Part shown: piece after piece, positions 45,762 through 53,386 of the stretch
How the letters are laid out: each line of letters begins with the position of its first letter
Numbering within the stretch: the first letter of the stretch is position 1
NCBI GenBank assembly: GCA_014874185.1
Contig: JACWAF010000005.1
Span: 1-64,000, forward strand
From: Nitrospirota bacterium
Lineage (GTDB): Bacteria; Nitrospirota; Thermodesulfovibrionia; Thermodesulfovibrionales; JdFR-88
Direction: 5' to 3'
Length of the DNA stretch: 64,000 nt
Made by a program: the position numbers and the translations under genes
The notes under the pieces: generated by a model
What the model saw: the letters and a program-made list of their open reading frames with translations, nothing else
What the model was told of the DNA's origin: nothing
The model's database searches: none

Positions 45762-46348
45762 AGAGACTTTTCGACCTGGCCCTCTCATTCGCAAGCCTGA
45801 TTGCCCTCTTCCCGTTTTTCGTCCTGATAGCCGCCCTGATCGTGATTGAAAGCGAAGGCCCGGCCTATTTCAGGCAGGAGAGGGTGGGCCGGAATTTCCG
45901 CCCCTTTTATATCTACAAATTCCGCACCATGCACCTCAAGGACAGGAGCGCGGGGCCGCTAGTCACGGCCCAGGGGGACAAGCGCGTGACCCGGGTGGGC
46001 AAATACCTGAGAAGATACAAGATAGACGAACTCCCGCAGCTTCTGAATATCCTTAAGGGCGACATGAGCTTCGTCGGCCCCCGCCCCGAGGTAATGAAAT
46101 ACGTCGAACTTTTCCAGGATGATTACGCGAAGATACTGGCGGTAAGGCCCGGCCTTACCGATCCCGCGTCAATAAAGTTCCGCAATGAGGAGGACATCCT
46201 TTCGGCCTCCGGCAACTGGGAGAGGGATTACATCGACATTATCCTGCCGGAAAAGCTGAGGCTCTCGGGCAAATACCTTGAGAACAGGTCGTTCACCGGC
46301 GATATCGCGCTGATGATTGATACGGCAAGAGGGTTCCTGCGAAAATGA
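45758..46348 (+). CDS. Phosphoglycosyl transferase initiating the glycan (PglC-like)
   Basis: 196-aa monotopic transferase that moves a sugar phosphate from UDP-sugar to undecaprenyl phosphate. It consists of one N-terminal re-entrant hydrophobic helix (about 4-30) and the catalytic domain with [16 protein letters not shown], the [10 protein letters not shown] acidic site and [11 protein letters not shown]. The small form lacks the extra four membrane helices of WcaJ/WbaP. It overlaps both neighbours by 4 nt and probably uses the diacetamido sugar made here. Confidence 0.93.
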   Translation: MKRLFDLALSFASLIALFPFFVLIAALIVIESEGPAYFRQERVGRNFRPFYIYKFRTMHLKDRSAGPLVTAQGDKRVTRVGKYLRRYKIDELPQLLNILKGDMSFVGPRPEVMKYVELFQDDYAKILAVRPGLTDPASIKFRNEEDILSASGNWERDYIDIILPEKLRLSGKYLENRSFTGDIALMIDTARGFLRK

Positions 46349-48423
46349 AGACCTCACAGAGGCTTGTCTACAACTCGATAGAAAGGCTTGTCATACGGAA
46401 AAGGCGGATCGTGATCAGCCTTTTCCTTCTGGTGCAGGCCGCGCTTGCCAATTACCTGGCTTTTATCCTGAGGCATGATTCAATCCTCAAGTACGAGGAC
46501 CTTGGCGAATTCCTGCGTTTTCTCCCCCTGGTGGTGGCCGTCAGGATGCTCCTCTATCTGAAGGCCGGGCTTTACAAGAGCCTGTGGCGGTATGCCAGCG
46601 TAGAGGACCTGGTAAAAATAATAAAGACCTCAACCATGGGCAGCCTCATCCTGCTGGTTTCGATAAGGTATCTCTTCGGAGACGTCAATTATCCCCGTTC
46701 GGTATATCTGCTGGACTGGGCGCTCTTTATCCTGATCGCGGGCGGCACAAGGCTCCTGCTGAGGATTTTCAGGGAGTACATGCGGCACGAGCCAGGGCTG
46801 AAGAGGGTTCTGATCATAGGGGCTTCCGATGCGGGCGAGATGCTGGTCAGAGAGATAAAGGGCAACCCCATGCACGGATACGAGCCCGTTGGCTTCATCG
46901 ACGAGGACCCATACAAGAAGGGGCTTACCATCCACGGGGTGCCCATATTCGGCAAATATAACGCAATACCCAAAGTGATTAGCAGGTATAAGCCCGACGA
47001 GGTGCTGGTGGCGGCCAGCAACGGCAATCTGAAGAATATCTATGACCTTTGCAAGCCCTTCAATGTGAGCGTAAAAAAACTGCCGCGGCTCTCGGATATC
47101 CTGGACGGAAACATCTCCGTCTCGGCCAAGCTGGGCCAGCTGCTGGTGGAGGCCAATATGGTGACAGGGGCCCAGGTGCATGAGGCCCTGGAATATCAGA
47201 GGAAAGAGGGCGGCAGGTTCGGGGCCAAGCTGATAAAGCTGGGCTATATAAGCGAGGAGCACCTGGTCTCCTTCCTCAACAAGCAGTTCAGGGTCTCGCA
47301 GATCAAGCCCCTGCAGCTTGAGGACCTCCTCCAGAGGGAGCCCGTCAGGACGGACATAAAGCTGCTGAGGGACTTCATCGAGGGCAAGTCCGTCCTGGTG
47401 ACCGGGGCGGGCGGCTCCATAGGCTCGGAACTCTGCAGACAGATTGTAAAATACGACCCCTCCGTGCTCGTCATGCTGGACCGTTATGAAAACAGCCTTT
47501 TTTACGTGGACAGGGAATTAAGGGAGGCCGCCCCGGGCGCGAATATAAAAACCGTCATCTGTGACATCCAGGACAGGCATGGGCTTGAGAAGCTGTTTGC
47601 GGCCTGCACGCCCGGCATCGTCTTCCACTCCGCGGCCTACAAGCACGTGCCGCTTATGGAGCACAACCCGGTAGAGGCGGCCAAAAACAATATATTCGGC
47701 ACCAGCAACCTCCTTGAAACCTCCCGCAAGTACGAGGCGGACAGCTTTGTGACCATTTCCACCGACAAGGCCGTGAACCCCACCAGCATAATGGGTGCGA
47801 CAAAACGGGTGGCCGAGCTGCTTACCATCAACATGAATTCCGCGTCAAGGAAGACGAAATTCACCGCCGTCCGCTTTGGGAACGTGCTCGGCACAAACGG
47901 AAGCGTGGTGCCGATCTTCAGGAGGCAGCTCCAGAAAGGCGGCCCCCTCACCGTCACCCACCCCGAGATGAAGCGATTCTTCATGCTCATCCCGGAAGCC
48001 ATGCAGCTTGTCCTCATAGCCGCCGCCGCGGGGCGGGGCGGGGAAATTTTCGTTCTGGACATGGGAGAGCAGATAAAGATAACCGACCTGGCCGAAAACC
48101 TCATACGGCTCTCCGGGTTCATTCCCCACGAGGAGATAAAAATAGAATTCACGGGCCTGAGGCCCGGCGAAAAGCTTTATGAAGAACTCTTCAACCCCGA
48201 TGAGAATATACTGCCCACCTTTCACGAGAAGCTGAGGATGGCCGTCTCTGACGTGCCCGCCATCCATCCGCACCACCTCTCGGAACTGGAAGGTTATGTG
48301 AAGGAGATGTCCGTGGAAGGGGTGATAGGATGGATACGGACTTTTGTCCCGAGGTACAAGCCCCAGCCGGCAGCCGGGCAGGAGGCCGTCCTCACGGCAA
48401 AGGACCTGCCCGTAAAGGCCTGA
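46345..48423 (+). CDS. FlaA1/CapD-type nucleotide-sugar 4,6-dehydratase with inserted MshEN c-di-GMP domain
   Basis: 692-aa membrane enzyme that should convert a UDP-HexNAc to the 4-keto-6-deoxy sugar. Four N-terminal membrane helices (about 22-135) and a CoA-binding-like Rossmann domain (about 150-255) come first. Residues 262-314 are an insertion that matches an MshEN domain: KLGQLLVEANMVTGAQVHEA..., five spacer residues, RFGAKLIKLGYISEEHLVSF.... The SDR domain follows, with VLVTGAGGSIGSEL, the catalytic STDKAVNPTSIMGATKR and SVVPIFRRQ. Ordinary family members have a short linker at this point. c-di-GMP control of this enzyme is inferred. Confidence 0.9.
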   Translation: MKTSQRLVYNSIERLVIRKRRIVISLFLLVQAALANYLAFILRHDSILKYEDLGEFLRFLPLVVAVRMLLYLKAGLYKSLWRYASVEDLVKIIKTSTMGSLILLVSIRYLFGDVNYPRSVYLLDWALFILIAGGTRLLLRIFREYMRHEPGLKRVLIIGASDAGEMLVREIKGNPMHGYEPVGFIDEDPYKKGLTIHGVPIFGKYNAIPKVISRYKPDEVLVAASNGNLKNIYDLCKPFNVSVKKLPRLSDILDGNISVSAKLGQLLVEANMVTGAQVHEALEYQRKEGGRFGAKLIKLGYISEEHLVSFLNKQFRVSQIKPLQLEDLLQREPVRTDIKLLRDFIEGKSVLVTGAGGSIGSELCRQIVKYDPSVLVMLDRYENSLFYVDRELREAAPGANIKTVICDIQDRHGLEKLFAACTPGIVFHSAAYKHVPLMEHNPVEAAKNNIFGTSNLLETSRKYEADSFVTISTDKAVNPTSIMGATKRVAELLTINMNSASRKTKFTAVRFGNVLGTNGSVVPIFRRQLQKGGPLTVTHPEMKRFFMLIPEAMQLVLIAAAAGRGGEIFVLDMGEQIKITDLAENLIRLSGFIPHEEIKIEFTGLRPGEKLYEELFNPDENILPTFHEKLRMAVSDVPAIHPHHLSELEGYVKEMSVEGVIGWIRTFVPRYKPQPAAGQEAVLTAKDLPVKA

Positions 48424-48424
48424 A

Positions 48425-49750
48425 ATGGCAGCCGTCACTGGGGCAAATGTACTGATAGCCGATGACGAGCCCAATGCCCTGAGGGTGCTCTCGGCAATCC
48501 TCTCCAAAGAGGGATACGATGTCCGCGAGTCAGCCGACGTGGAATCGGCGATCAAGGCGCTCTCCAACCGTGATGTGGATGCCGTGATAACCGATCTCCG
48601 GATGCCAGGCAAGGACGGCATGCAGCTCTTCGATTTCATCCTGGAGAACCACCCGGAGGTGCCCGTTATTTTTCTGACCGCCTACGGGACGGTGGAATCA
48701 GCGGTGGGCGCCATGACACGCGGGGCCTTTTACTATTTCATAAAGCCTCCGGACTACGAAAAGCTCAAGGGCGTCCTGGCCAGGGCCGTGGAGCAGCACC
48801 GTTTGAAAACAGGACTCTCCGTTGAGCGCGCCGGATCCAACCCTCTCAGGATCGTGGGCAGCAGCCCGGGCATCCAGAAGATATTCGGGATAATGGATTC
48901 CGTGAAGGACTCTGAAAGCAGCGTCCTCATAAAAGGCGAGACCGGCACTGGCAAGGAGATGATAGCGAGGACCCTGCATTTCGGGAGCGTCCGGAGGGAC
49001 ATGCCATTTACGGCCGTGAACTGCGCGGCCATTCCAGGCGAACTCATGGAATCGGAACTGTTCGGCTATGAAAGGGGGGCCTTTACCGGGGCCGTCTCGA
49101 GGAGGATAGGAAAGTTCGAGGAAGCGGATGCGGGCACCGTCTTCCTGGACGAAATAAGCGAGCTGGAACTCCCGCTGCAGGCAAAACTCCTCCGCGTCCT
49201 CCAGGAGAGGGAGATCGAAAGGATCGGAAGCAGCAGGAAGATAAAGGTCAGGTTCAGGCTGGTATGCTCCACGAACCGCGACTTGTCCCATGAGGTGGCG
49301 GAAGGGCGCTTCAGGGAGGACCTCTATTACCGGATAAACGTTGTGCAGATAGACGTCCCACCCCTGAGGGAGAGGACCGGGGACATACCGCTTCTGGCAT
49401 CTGAGTTCCTGGACGAGTTCTGCCGCAGGGAGGCGAAATGCCTCTCCATCGCCGAAGAAGTGCTGCCCATGCTTGGCAGGTATCAGTGGCCGGGCAACAT
49501 CCGGCAGCTTAAAAACATGATCGAGAGGGCCGTGGTGCTGGCCGAAGGCGGGGTGATAACCGGCCGGGAACTCCCGGACGAGCTGCAATCCTTCGGGAGA
49601 AGGATACTCACGCCCATAAAGACCCTGAAGGAGATGGAATTGCAGGCAATAAAAAATACCCTCAAGGCGTGCAGGGGAAACAAGTCGAAGGCGGCCAGGC
49701 TGCTCGGGATATCCCGGAAGGCCTTTTACAGGAGGCTGAGGGAATGCTGA
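48425..49750 (+). CDS. NtrC-family response regulator in the polysaccharide locus
   Basis: 441-aa sigma-54 activator. The receiver has DDE at 13-15, Asp57 (TDLRMPGKDG) and KPPDY. The AAA+ domain has GETGTGKEM and a standard GAFTGA loop. The Fis-type end reads GNKSKAARLLGISRKAFYRRL. It is a close paralogue of the 33951 regulator and resembles regulators of exopolysaccharide loci. It follows the dehydratase stop after one base. The sigma-54 promoters at 42493 and 50216 are obvious candidate targets. Confidence 0.94.
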   Translation: MAAVTGANVLIADDEPNALRVLSAILSKEGYDVRESADVESAIKALSNRDVDAVITDLRMPGKDGMQLFDFILENHPEVPVIFLTAYGTVESAVGAMTRGAFYYFIKPPDYEKLKGVLARAVEQHRLKTGLSVERAGSNPLRIVGSSPGIQKIFGIMDSVKDSESSVLIKGETGTGKEMIARTLHFGSVRRDMPFTAVNCAAIPGELMESELFGYERGAFTGAVSRRIGKFEEADAGTVFLDEISELELPLQAKLLRVLQEREIERIGSSRKIKVRFRLVCSTNRDLSHEVAEGRFREDLYYRINVVQIDVPPLRERTGDIPLLASEFLDEFCRREAKCLSIAEEVLPMLGRYQWPGNIRQLKNMIERAVVLAEGGVITGRELPDELQSFGRRILTPIKTLKEMELQAIKNTLKACRGNKSKAARLLGISRKAFYRRLREC

Positions 49751-49805
49751 AGGTATGTAACTTTCAGAAACAAGGAATGTTTCCTTTGTATACAGAAAAG
49801 AGGAA

Positions 49806-50210
49806 GTGGACCCGGGCCGTATGAGCGGAATGCTCCAGTCATACAGGCGGATACTGATAATAGACGAGGCCGGATTCTGCCGGGTCTGCTCGGCCCTCCT
49901 TGAGGCCGAGGGTTACCGGGCCGAGGCCGTCAGCGACCTGGGCCTTGCGCTCACCCTCTGCAAAACCGGCCCCTTCGGGCTGATCATAACCAGTTATCCT
50001 TTCGGGGCGGGTATTTTCAAGGAGATAAAGGGCCTGAAGACCCCCATGATTGTCCTCTCCGACCAGGTCAGCAGGGAACTGATAGGGACCCTTCAGCTCC
50101 TGGACAGTTCATATTGCATGATAAAACCCATAGATTACATGAAATTCAGGGGGGTGGTGAGGCGGGTGTTGAGCGGGGCCGAATGCGGGAATGGATGCAA
50201 GATCATATGA
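49806..50210 (+). CDS. Degenerate receiver-domain protein
   Basis: 134-aa (or 129-aa, from the ATG at 49821) stand-alone receiver-like protein. It keeps ILIIDEAGF at the first strand and IKPIDYMKFRGV at the end, which mirrors IKPPDYEKLKGV of the NtrC paralogues. The phospho-acceptor position reads IITSYPFG where the regulators have VITDLRMPG, so the Asp is replaced by Ser. It therefore cannot be phosphorylated in the usual way. It probably arose from the neighbouring regulator by duplication and may act by protein binding. The GTG at 49806 and the ATG are both possible starts. Confidence 0.78.
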   Translation: MDPGRMSGMLQSYRRILIIDEAGFCRVCSALLEAEGYRAEAVSDLGLALTLCKTGPFGLIITSYPFGAGIFKEIKGLKTPMIVLSDQVSRELIGTLQLLDSSYCMIKPIDYMKFRGVVRRVLSGAECGNGCKII

Positions 50211-50215
50211 ATTCC

Positions 50216-50231
50216 GGGCACGGTGTTTGCT
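50216..50231 (+). promoter_or_regulatory. Sigma-54 (-24/-12) promoter of the second polysaccharide unit
   Basis: GGGCACGGTGTTTGCT fits the consensus TGGCACG-N4-TTGCA, with GG and GC 12 nt apart. The start would be near 50242, about 75 nt before the rfbF-like ATG. The leader contains the 26-nt repeated element. Confidence 0.72.
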
Positions 50232-50269
50232 TTCCCGGATTGAGAGAACTCTCATGGCCCTCCGGGTGG

Positions 50270-50295
50270 TGTAACCCAGGAGGCGGAGCATTGCC
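50270..50295 (+). promoter_or_regulatory. 26-nt repeated leader element, copy 2 (ops-like)
   Basis: It is 24/26 identical to 43076-43101, with the core GGCGGAGCATTG. Here the TTG in the element opens a 9-codon frame that ends in the TGA overlapping the ATG at 50317. The element lies in the transcribed leader, which is where an antiterminator loading site is expected. Confidence 0.5.
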
Positions 50296-50316
50296 CGGGG
50301 CTGAAAGGAGATGGCG

Positions 50317-51090
50317 ATGAAGGCCGTTATACTTGCCGGCGGGCTTGGCACAAGGCTGGCCGAAGAGACCGTGACCAAGCCAAAGCCCATGGTCGAAGTG
50401 GGCGGGAAACCGATGCTCTGGCACATTATGAACATCTACTCCGCCTACGGCATAGACGAGTTCATAATAGCCGTGGGCTACAGGGCCGAGGCCATAAAAA
50501 AATATTTCCTTAACTTCTACGCCATCAACAACGATATCACGATAGACCTCTCGCACGGAGAGACCATAGTGCACGGCGGAAACCAGCCCAAATGGAAGGT
50601 GCATGTAGTGGATACGGGGCTTTATACCCAGACGGGCGGCAGGCTCCGCCGCCTTAGGAAATGGCTTGAGGATGAGGATTTGTTCATGTTCACCTACGGC
50701 GACGGAGTGGCGGACGTGAATGTCCGTGAGCTGCTCGCCTTCCACCGTTCCCATGGCAGGCTGGCCACGGTCACCACGGTGCGCTCTCCGGCGCGGTTTG
50801 GAAGGATCTCATTCGACGGCGACCGGATCACCGATTTCTACGAGAAGCCCCAATCCGGAGAGGGCTGGATTAACGGGGGGTATTTTATCCTCTCCCCGGC
50901 CGTCCTGGACTACATAGAGGCGGACGACACGGTCTGGGAGCGCGGCCCGGTAGAAAGGCTGGCCAGCGAGAAACAGCTTGCAGGATACAGGCACTACGGG
51001 TTCTGGTCCTGCATGGACACCTTAAAGGAAAAAAATTACCTCGAAGACCTCTGGAATTCGGGCAAGGCGCCCTGGGTGGTCTGGGCCTGA
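50317..51090 (+). CDS. rfbF: Glucose-1-phosphate cytidylyltransferase
   Basis: Makes CDP-glucose from CTP and glucose-1-phosphate. The 257-aa protein starts MKAVILAGGLGTRL, followed by KPKPMVEVGGKPMLWHIM. Further matches are FMFTYGDGVADV, GWINGGYF and WERGPVERLA, typical of RfbF. The ATG at 50317 has AGGAG 6 nt upstream; an in-frame ATG at 50311 is too close to that site. The usual partners RfbG (4,6-dehydratase) and RfbH are not in the cluster. It overlaps the next gene by one base. Confidence 0.94.
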   Translation: MKAVILAGGLGTRLAEETVTKPKPMVEVGGKPMLWHIMNIYSAYGIDEFIIAVGYRAEAIKKYFLNFYAINNDITIDLSHGETIVHGGNQPKWKVHVVDTGLYTQTGGRLRRLRKWLEDEDLFMFTYGDGVADVNVRELLAFHRSHGRLATVTTVRSPARFGRISFDGDRITDFYEKPQSGEGWINGGYFILSPAVLDYIEADDTVWERGPVERLASEKQLAGYRHYGFWSCMDTLKEKNYLEDLWNSGKAPWVVWA

Positions 51091-52301
51091 TGATAACGGC
51101 GGATTTTCTGGTAATAGGCGGGGGGATTATCGGCCTGACCGCCGCGCGCGAGCTGAAAAAGACATATCCGGGCTCCAAGGTGGTGCTCATCGAAAAGGAG
51201 CCCGATTGCGGCCTGCACGCAAGCGGCCGCAACAGCGGCGTGCTCCATGCAGGCTTCTATTACACGAAAGACACAATGAAGGCGAAATTCACCAGGGAGG
51301 GCAACCGGGCCCTTACAGAGTATTGCGAGTCCAGGAGAATACCCGTAAACAGGTGCGGAAAGCTTGTAGTCGCCAGAAACCAGAGCGAGCTGGCTTCGCT
51401 GCGCGAACTCCTCGAAAGGGGAAAGACCAACGGGATAGAACTGCACGAGATACCCGAGGCGGAGGCCAGAAAGATAGAGCCCCGCGTAAAGACGTTCGGC
51501 AGCGCTCTCTTCTCCCCCACCACTTCCACCGTAAACCCCGTGCAGGTGATGCGGGAGATGAAAAACGACGCGATACGCGAGGGCATAAAGGTCCATACCG
51601 GTGTGAGATATACCGGCAGGAACGGGAAATCGGTAAAGACTAGCGCGGGCGACTACCAGGCCGCTTACCACGTGAACGCCGCGGGCCTTTACGCCGACAA
51701 GATTGCCAGGGACTTCGGCTTTTCGGAGAACTACTGCCTCCTGCCGTTCAAGGGCATTTATCTGTACTCCGACGAGCCGCCCGGCTCGGTCAGGACCAAC
51801 GTCTACCCAGTCCCGGACCTTGGGAACCCGTTCCTGGGCGTGCACTTTACAGTCACCTCAGAACGGAAGATAAAGATCGGCCCCACGGCCATCCCGGCAT
51901 TCTGGCGGGAGCAGTATGGCATGCTGGACAATTTCTCGCTGACCGAGCTTATGGAGATAGTGGCGCGCGAGTTTACGCTTTTCCTTTCCTCGAAATTCGA
52001 CTTCAGGAGACTGGCCCTTGAGGAGATGAAGAAATATTCCAGGAACTACATGGTCTCGCTTGCATCCAGTCTCCTCAGCGGCGTCAACAGGGACGTCTTC
52101 AACAGGTGGGCCCGGCCCGGCATAAGGGCCCAGCTCGTAAACACGAAAGAAAAAAGGCTGGAGATGGACTTCGTGCTGGAAGGCGACGAGGGTTCCATGC
52201 ACGTGCTGAACGCGGTCTCGCCCGCCTTCACTTGCTCGATGCCTTTTGCGAGGCACATCTGCGCGGAAATAAAAAAGCGGATCAACCAGGAGCGCCAATG
52301 A
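51090..52301 (+). CDS. FAD-dependent oxidoreductase, LhgO-like
   Basis: 403-aa DAO-fold enzyme. It has the FAD motif VIGGGIIGLTAARELK and HASGRNSGVLHAGFYY, which is characteristic of L-2-hydroxyglutarate oxidase (LhgO), and FSPTTSTVNPVQVMREM. Inside a nucleotide-sugar cluster the substrate is more likely a sugar or sugar acid than 2-hydroxyglutarate; that is inference. It is tightly coupled on both sides (overlaps of 1 and 4 nt). Confidence 0.85.
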   Translation: MITADFLVIGGGIIGLTAARELKKTYPGSKVVLIEKEPDCGLHASGRNSGVLHAGFYYTKDTMKAKFTREGNRALTEYCESRRIPVNRCGKLVVARNQSELASLRELLERGKTNGIELHEIPEAEARKIEPRVKTFGSALFSPTTSTVNPVQVMREMKNDAIREGIKVHTGVRYTGRNGKSVKTSAGDYQAAYHVNAAGLYADKIARDFGFSENYCLLPFKGIYLYSDEPPGSVRTNVYPVPDLGNPFLGVHFTVTSERKIKIGPTAIPAFWREQYGMLDNFSLTELMEIVAREFTLFLSSKFDFRRLALEEMKKYSRNYMVSLASSLLSGVNRDVFNRWARPGIRAQLVNTKEKRLEMDFVLEGDEGSMHVLNAVSPAFTCSMPFARHICAEIKKRINQERQ

Positions 52302-53386
52302 AGATACTGATAACCGGGAACATGGGCTATATCGGCCCTTCCGTAATCAGAGAGCTTAGACAATCATATCCATATGCCACGCTTGCGGGGTACGACAGCG
52401 GCTTTTTCGCCAGCTGCCTCGCAAACGCCGACTTCCTTCCGGAGCGGCGGATGGACTACCAGCACTTTGGCGATGTGAGGCATCTGCCCGAGTCTCTCCT
52501 GGAAGGCACGGACGCGGTAATCCATCTGGCGGCAATATCGAACGACCCCATCGGGAACATGTTCGAGGACGTCACCTATGAAATAAACTACCTGGCCACG
52601 GTTGAGCTTGCGAAAAGGGCCAGGGCAAAGGGCGTGCGCTCTTTCGTATACGCCTCAAGCTGCAGCATGTACGGCCATGCCGAGGACGGCGCCCGGACGG
52701 AACTGTCGCCCCTGAACCCCCTCACCGCTTATGCGAAAACGAAGGTGTTTTCGGAGAGACAGCTTGAACAGCTTGCAGGGAAGGACTTCAAGGTGACAAG
52801 CCTCAGGTTCTCCACTGCCTGCGGCATGAGCGAGCGGCTGAGGCTGGACCTCGTCCTGAACGATTTCGTGGCGAGCGCGGTTGCAGGCGGAAGGATAACG
52901 ATCCTCAGCGACGGGGCCCCCTGGAGACCGCTTATAAATATAAAGGACATGGCGAGGGCGATAGACTGGGCGGTTGGCAGGAGCGTTGAAAACGGCGGTG
53001 AATATGTTGCGGTAAACGTGGGCAGCAGCCGGTGGAATTACCAGGTAAAAGACCTGGCCCGGGCGGTGGCGGAGGTGATCCCGGGGACCGGGATAAGCAT
53101 CAACCCGAATGCCCGGCCGGACAAACGCTCCTACAAGGTGGACTTCTCGCTTTATGAGCGCCTGGCGCCCGGGCACCAGCCGGGGGTAGACCTCCTTTCC
53201 ACGATAAGGGAGTTGAAAGAGGGGCTGGAATCCATGGGATTTAATGACCCTGATTTCAGGAATTCCCGGTTCATACGCCTGAACGTGCTCAGGGACTTCA
53301 GGGAACGCGGCATCCTCAGCGAAAAGCTGGAATGGGTTGAAAAAAGCGTGCCGGCCTCCGTTGAGCGCCAGGAGGCCGCCATATGA
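52298..53386 (+). CDS. NAD-dependent epimerase/dehydratase (extended SDR)
   Basis: 362-aa nucleotide-sugar SDR. The cofactor motif is TGNMGYIGPSV; the active site has SSCSMYG and Tyr-x3-Lys as YAKTK. In place of an ordinary LRYFNVYG strand it has SLRFSTACGMSERLRLDLV, typical of SDRs paired with sugar C-methyltransferases. The start is the ATG at 52298, overlapping the previous stop; the open frame upstream is not real. The product is probably a keto or epimerised CDP-sugar. Confidence 0.9.
   Translation: MKILITGNMGYIGPSVIRELRQSYPYATLAGYDSGFFASCLANADFLPERRMDYQHFGDVRHLPESLLEGTDAVIHLAAISNDPIGNMFEDVTYEINYLATVELAKRARAKGVRSFVYASSCSMYGHAEDGARTELSPLNPLTAYAKTKVFSERQLEQLAGKDFKVTSLRFSTACGMSERLRLDLVLNDFVASAVAGGRITILSDGAPWRPLINIKDMARAIDWAVGRSVENGGEYVAVNVGSSRWNYQVKDLARAVAEVIPGTGISINPNARPDKRSYKVDFSLYERLAPGHQPGVDLLSTIRELKEGLESMGFNDPDFRNSRFIRLNVLRDFRERGILSEKLEWVEKSVPASVERQEAAI

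Noticed and set aside
50232-50316. c-di-GMP-I (GEMM) riboswitch in the second-unit leader
   Set aside because: I looked for the conserved GEMM helices and the GCAAAGCCAC-type segment and did not find them. The leader is better explained by the repeated 26-nt element.
50291-50319. Nine-codon frame starting at TTG in repeat copy 2 as a leader peptide
   Set aside because: The TTG is part of the conserved element itself. The peptide has no regulatory codon run. Its overlap with the rfbF start may be coincidence.
52106-52297. Upstream extension of the epimerase/dehydratase frame
   Set aside because: It lies inside the coding region of the FAD oxidoreductase. The ATG at 52298 starts exactly at the Rossmann motif.
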